DNA of 64,000 nt. It comes from JADKHC01 sp047600805. GTDB lineage: Bacteria; Verrucomicrobiota; Verrucomicrobiia; Opitutales; Opitutaceae. A program made the position numbers and the translations under genes. The notes beneath the pieces were generated by a model that made no database searches, was not told where the DNA came from, and was given only the letters and a program-made list of their open reading frames with translations. Positions 60,431 to 64,000 of this stretch are shown piece after piece. The stretch's first letter is position 1, and every line of letters begins with the position of its first letter. The stretch is taken from assembly GCA_047600805.1 (NCBI GenBank), contig JASGKG010000001.1:2480001-2544000 (forward strand), in the 5' to 3' direction.

Positions 60431-62243
60431 ATTGCTCAGAATCCGTCGGCTCGGGATTGCCTTTCGGCGGACCGGCCAAATGCGTTTTCGCTTTTTCACG
60501 TAGAAACGGTGGGGCGGCTTTCATCGTGAGAAGGCTCTCGTACAACTTTCTCGCCTCGTCCACGCGCCCTTCTTTGCGCGCAGCGTCGGCCTCGTCAAAC
60601 GTGGCAAACGCCAAAGCATTCCCGCGCTGCTGCGCCACATAACCGCGCGCTTCTACCGGAATTCCTCGTTTTGCCAGACCGTCGAGTATTTCGACCGCCT
60701 CTTTGTACCGCCGGGCTTCGATCAACTGGGATGCTTGCTGCTGAGTATCGTTCACGTCCCACGCCATCCGCAGCGACCGCAACTGCTTCAACTGGTCGGC
60801 GTTCAACTTTTCAGCCACCGAAAGCGTTTCGCCTAACATTTTCACCGCTTTCTCTTTGTAACCTTGATTCCGCAAAACGTAAATCCAACCAATCACAATC
60901 GCCATCTCGTCTGGATAAAGCTTTCGCCCTTGGACGACGTGGTTGACGTCATTCTGGTTGAGCTTCTCGACCCAGCCGAGGACACTGGCCAAATTCACGT
61001 ACGCGTATTTGAGCGAAGGGAGCCCGTCGATCGCTCGCTCGAGCAGTCCTGCTATTTCCCTCGCCTCTTTGGGAGGAATACCTCCAAGCGTGTGCGCTTT
61101 CTTGAATTTGGCTTGGGCTAGCAAGTAGAGCACTTCCGAGTCTGACGCGCCCAGTTGAGCCGCCTTTTCCGCTGATTCTAGAAATTGATCCACGCCGTCT
61201 CCATACTGAAGCCCCCAAGCTTTCATCACGTAGCCCGGCGCGTAGTTGGGATCGATGCGCAAAGCTGACCCAACGTGTTTTTCAGCTGTCTCTGTTCGCC
61301 CCGTCCCGTACGCCAACCGAGCCAACGCCACTTCAACGAATGCAGGAGGAGCCAACTGGAACGGAGCGGTGATCGGCTTCGTGTCGGGCAACGGGCGTTT
61401 AGCCATAAAATATCGTCCTTGCCGCAGGTATTCGCGCAAGGCCTTGTCCATTTCGCCGTAATCCATTCCGAATACCGAACGAAACGCCTCCTCCACAGAT
61501 GCGTTGCTGTAGAACGCGTTTAAAAAATCTCCGATCGTCCCGCGCTTCCCTTTCTTATCTCCGCACATCAGGTAGTGCACGAAGGCCCACGACTCAGCGT
61601 AAAAGATTCCGGTGCGATCCGTCTCGTTGAAAAGCGGGTCAGACGAAGAAACGAGCAGCAGTTTTTGAATGGGCAGCGGTGATTCCCCCCTCAAAAGCAC
61701 AACGTGAGATTCGATTGGTTTACCAATCACTATCTGCCCTTTTTCCACCTCAAGCGTCGAGAAGAGCTCCGCGAGTCCCTCATCAAACCATTTCGGGAAT
61801 ACACGATCATAGGCGCTCACCAGCCAGTGGACGCATTCGTGGTAAACGAGCCTCCTCATCGCCTCGTCCTCGGCATCCTCGGCCAAACCAATGACGCCCC
61901 AGCAATCCTGCCTTGAGAAAACACCCGCCACCCAGTCCTGAGCTTTGCCATCTTTTCCCAAGGGCCGATAAGGCGCGAAATCCTTGTTGCGCCCGAAAAT
62001 CACGATCGTGAGCTTCGGTAAATACTTCTCGTCGAACCGGACGATACCACCCATCTCGTCGATGAACTGATTGAATTTATTCGCCCAATTCCGCGTCTCT
62101 CTCTCCGAAATCTGTGAGACGACGGTAAACCGCGGCGTTTCCAAAAAATGCCACTGCGGCGCTGCAAAGGCGCTCACCGAAAGCATCCAGGCGGCAAACA
62201 ACAGGCCCAGCGCCTTGAGGACATTTTTCGTCAACACCGTCAT
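60429..62243 (-). CDS. Exported gluzincin-like peptidase with TPR-type C-terminal half
   Basis: 604 residues from the ATG at 62243. Signal peptide (LGLLFAAWMLSVSAFA). The HExxH zinc motif is YHECVHW (135-139) with the downstream acidic ligand in FPKWFDEGLAELF (about 152-160), typical of the peptidase-MA-like group. From about residue 300 helical TPR-like repeats run to the end (VEVALARLAYGTGRTETAEK, LLERAIDGLPSLKYAYVNLA, then SLLTMKAAPPFL). It probably acts in the periplasm; the substrate is not known. Confidence 0.83.
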   Translation of the reverse strand: MTVLTKNVLKALGLLFAAWMLSVSAFAAPQWHFLETPRFTVVSQISERETRNWANKFNQFIDEMGGIVRFDEKYLPKLTIVIFGRNKDFAPYRPLGKDGKAQDWVAGVFSRQDCWGVIGLAEDAEDEAMRRLVYHECVHWLVSAYDRVFPKWFDEGLAELFSTLEVEKGQIVIGKPIESHVVLLRGESPLPIQKLLLVSSSDPLFNETDRTGIFYAESWAFVHYLMCGDKKGKRGTIGDFLNAFYSNASVEEAFRSVFGMDYGEMDKALREYLRQGRYFMAKRPLPDTKPITAPFQLAPPAFVEVALARLAYGTGRTETAEKHVGSALRIDPNYAPGYVMKAWGLQYGDGVDQFLESAEKAAQLGASDSEVLYLLAQAKFKKAHTLGGIPPKEAREIAGLLERAIDGLPSLKYAYVNLASVLGWVEKLNQNDVNHVVQGRKLYPDEMAIVIGWIYVLRNQGYKEKAVKMLGETLSVAEKLNADQLKQLRSLRMAWDVNDTQQQASQLIEARRYKEAVEILDGLAKRGIPVEARGYVAQQRGNALAFATFDEADAARKEGRVDEARKLYESLLTMKAAPPFLREKAKTHLAGPPKGNPEPTDSEQ

Positions 62244-62332
62244 CCAGCCGGAAGGGGTAATCACGCCATCTTTATCTACTTGCCATCGACAGAGCGCAAG
62301 CTCGCAGACCGTCGTCGCCATGACCTGTAAAC

Positions 62333-62362
62333 AAAAAGGCCCGTCGCGCTAAGCAACGGGCC
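62333..62362 (-). terminator. Rho-independent terminator of the flotillin operon
   Basis: ggcccgt/acgggcc stem followed on the reverse strand by a five-base T run, 34 bp after the flotillin stop. Confidence 0.85.
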
Positions 62363-62395
62363 CGAAGGCTACTCCGCCAAAAACCGTGCTGAAAA

Positions 62396-63886
62396 TTACG
62401 ATTTGGCGCCGTCGGCTGGAGGCTGCGGTATTTTCGTCTCCGCCGCAGCGCCCGCCGAACTTCCCAGGAATGACGGCAGCGTCAGCCCGACACTTTTCGC
62501 CAGTTCATTGATCGGCAAAACGCCTTTGTAGAGATCCTGCACGAACTGTCCCGGACCGGCAGCCTGGCCACCGGCACCACCGCCCATCACCACGACTTTC
62601 TCGAAGTGCAGGCCCTTGATCGCACCGGCCTGAATCTCGGCGATGCGAACAATATTTTCCGCAATCAACAACTGTGTCGCGCCGGAAGTATCGTCCGCTA
62701 CACGCAGGAGCTTTTCGAAACCTTGCGCTTTCGCGTCGAGCAACGCCCGCGTGCCTTCGGCCTCAGCCGTAAGTTTCGCCTGAATACCGGTGGCCTCTGC
62801 TGTAAGTTTCGCGCGGATACCAGCCGCCTCGCCTTCAGCCACACGCCTCACACCTTCGGCCTCGGCGTCTTTTTGAATCACGTAAGCGGCCGATTGACCT
62901 TCCTGCATGATCTTCGCCTGCGCCGCCTTGGCTTCTGCGTCGATTCGGATGCGTTCCTTTTCAATTTCCGCACGGACAATTTGATCAGCTTGCTGTTGCG
63001 CTTTTTCGCGGGCAGCGCGTGCCAATTCGGCTTCCTGTTGGGCTTTGTAACCTTCCTGCAACGCGCGGGCCTCAGCCACTTTCTGAGCGGCTTCAATGCG
63101 TCGTTTGGCCTCGGCCTGTTCAGAAGCGAGATCTGCGTCAGATTTGGCGATAACGACTTGAGCAGTGTTCTGGCCTTTACGGGCCTCGGCTTGCGCCGTG
63201 GCTACGCGAATCGCCTGTTCGCGCTCGGCCTCCGCCTTGCCGATGGCACCGCGCTGGTTTTCCTGGGCCACCTTGATCTGTGCATCGTTGATCGCCTTCG
63301 CGGCGGCTTCTTTGCCCAACGCATCGATATAGCCAGAAAGATCTTTGATGTCGCGGATGTTGCCGTTGATCATCCGCAGACCGATCTTGTGAAGCTCGAC
63401 TTCAACGCCTTTGGTAATGGCGGCGATCAATTTTTCGCGGTCGTTGTTGATTTCCTCGATCGTCATCGAGGCAAACACCACGCGCATCTGGCCCATGATG
63501 ATTTCGGAAGCGAGCTGCTGCACCTCGTCAAGGTTCCGACCCAGGAGTCGGGTGGCGGCATTCTGCATCACCTCGGGATCGGTCGAGATGCCGATCGTGA
63601 ACGCTGCGGGCGCGTCGATGCGAATGTTCTGACTTGAGAGAGCGCCCCTCAATTCGATTTCGAGGTTCATCGGAGTGAGGTCGAGGTAACCGTAGCTCTG
63701 GAAGAACGGCATCACGAAGGTCGATCCACCATGATAGCACCGCGAGGATTGGCCGTTGGAGAGCTTGCCGTACACGACCAAGATCCGGTCCGGCGGACAC
63801 ATGCGATAACGCGCGATCAACGTCGAGGCGATGACCACGAAAAACAGAACGCCCAATGCAATAGCAATAATTATGGAGAAGTCCAT
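62396..63886 (-). CDS. Flotillin-like SPFH-domain membrane protein
   Basis: 496 residues. N-terminal membrane segment (IIIAIALGVLFFVVIASTLIA), SPFH/band 7 domain to about residue 195, then a long Ala/Glu/Lys coiled coil with the repeated AEAxG-type flotillin pattern (AEAEGVRRVAEGEAAGIRA), and a C-terminal Gly-rich region with KVVVMGGGAGGQAAG. It probably organises membrane microdomains. The upstream nfeD-like gene on the same strand is the usual partner. Confidence 0.93.
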   Translation of the reverse strand: MDFSIIIAIALGVLFFVVIASTLIARYRMCPPDRILVVYGKLSNGQSSRCYHGGSTFVMPFFQSYGYLDLTPMNLEIELRGALSSQNIRIDAPAAFTIGISTDPEVMQNAATRLLGRNLDEVQQLASEIIMGQMRVVFASMTIEEINNDREKLIAAITKGVEVELHKIGLRMINGNIRDIKDLSGYIDALGKEAAAKAINDAQIKVAQENQRGAIGKAEAEREQAIRVATAQAEARKGQNTAQVVIAKSDADLASEQAEAKRRIEAAQKVAEARALQEGYKAQQEAELARAAREKAQQQADQIVRAEIEKERIRIDAEAKAAQAKIMQEGQSAAYVIQKDAEAEGVRRVAEGEAAGIRAKLTAEATGIQAKLTAEAEGTRALLDAKAQGFEKLLRVADDTSGATQLLIAENIVRIAEIQAGAIKGLHFEKVVVMGGGAGGQAAGPGQFVQDLYKGVLPINELAKSVGLTLPSFLGSSAGAAAETKIPQPPADGAKS

Positions 63887-63935
63887 AGGTTCAGGTAACT
63901 GGATGATTTCAGATGTTGGTTGAAAAATATTTAGT

Positions 63936-64000
63936 TCACTCGAACGGTTCGACGACCAGCGTCCGCGAATCGATGACTTGGATGACCTTGATTTTCTCGC
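63936..64000 (-). CDS. NfeD-like protein, C-terminal end only
   Basis: The last 21 codons before a TGA at 63936 read EKIKVIQVIDSRTLVVEPFE, the final strands of the OB-fold of NfeD proteins. The remainder is beyond the right edge. The pairing of nfeD upstream of flotillin supports the call. Confidence 0.8.
   Translation of the reverse strand, partial: EKIKVIQVIDSRTLVVEPFE

Noticed and set aside
62606..63637. 343-codon open frame on the plus strand with many hydrophobic residues
   Set aside because: Mirror image of the Ala/Glu-rich flotillin coiled coil; the apparent repeats follow from that.

Overview
The window looks like the chromosome of a Gram-negative member of the Verrucomicrobiota, probably close to Opitutaceae. 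This is inferred from the overall gene set (Urt/urease, a TonB-dependent receptor and porin, an oxygen-dependent haem branch, DUF5069 and DUF88 proteins) and from the style of the intergenic repeats; I could not search a database. GC content is high, coding density is high, and no rRNA, tRNA, IS element or CRISPR array was recognised.

Layout. (1) 1-15.7 kb: a urea uptake and urease region, read leftwards: outer-membrane porin, urtABCDE (urea ABC transporter), ureA, ureB, ureC, then ureE, ureF, ureG and a ureD that runs off the left edge. About 3 kb of unrelated DNA (ychJ-like, HAD phosphatase, murI and the remains of a divergent LysR/YeiH pair) splits ureABC from ureEFGD. (2) 15.7-21.2 kb: a small HTH regulator, sucCD (sucD carries a +1 frameshift), a GFA-family protein, a DUF5069 protein and a lone glycosyltransferase. 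(3) 21.5-28.2 kb: a leftward thiamine operon thiC-thiS-tenI-like-thiE-thiG-thiH-thiF/rhodanese behind a TPP riboswitch. (4) 28.4-37.1 kb: an exported alpha/beta hydrolase, a chorismatase/Rid-like protein next to a large protein of unknown function, an rRNA methyltransferase, release factor 3, a DacA-type carboxypeptidase and a small periplasmic protein.

(5) 37.1-42.3 kb is the accessory part. It holds a G-rich/C-rich strand-asymmetric tract, a NYN-LOTUS protein, a three-gene overlapping module of unknown function, a cluster of mosaic intergenic repeats, and a 546-bp array of 26 degenerate 21-bp units whose consensus is nearly palindromic. Beside the array lies a gene for a 169-residue protein of unknown function. 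This array is the least explained structure in the window.

(6) 42.3-64 kb: TonB-dependent receptor, PAP2 phosphatase, a NicO-like metal permease, hemF-hemE-hemG, ileS, a DksA-like protein and lspA in tandem, a ROK sugar kinase, YicC, trpB, a GAF/PP2C phosphatase, a cyclophilin, a TPR metalloprotease-like protein, a flotillin and the end of its nfeD partner at the right edge.

Functionally, the left third is a nitrogen-scavenging unit: the porin would admit urea to the periplasm, UrtABCDE would pump it in, UreABC would hydrolyse it and UreDEFG would load nickel. The NicO-like permease at 46 kb could affect nickel supply, but that link is only inference.
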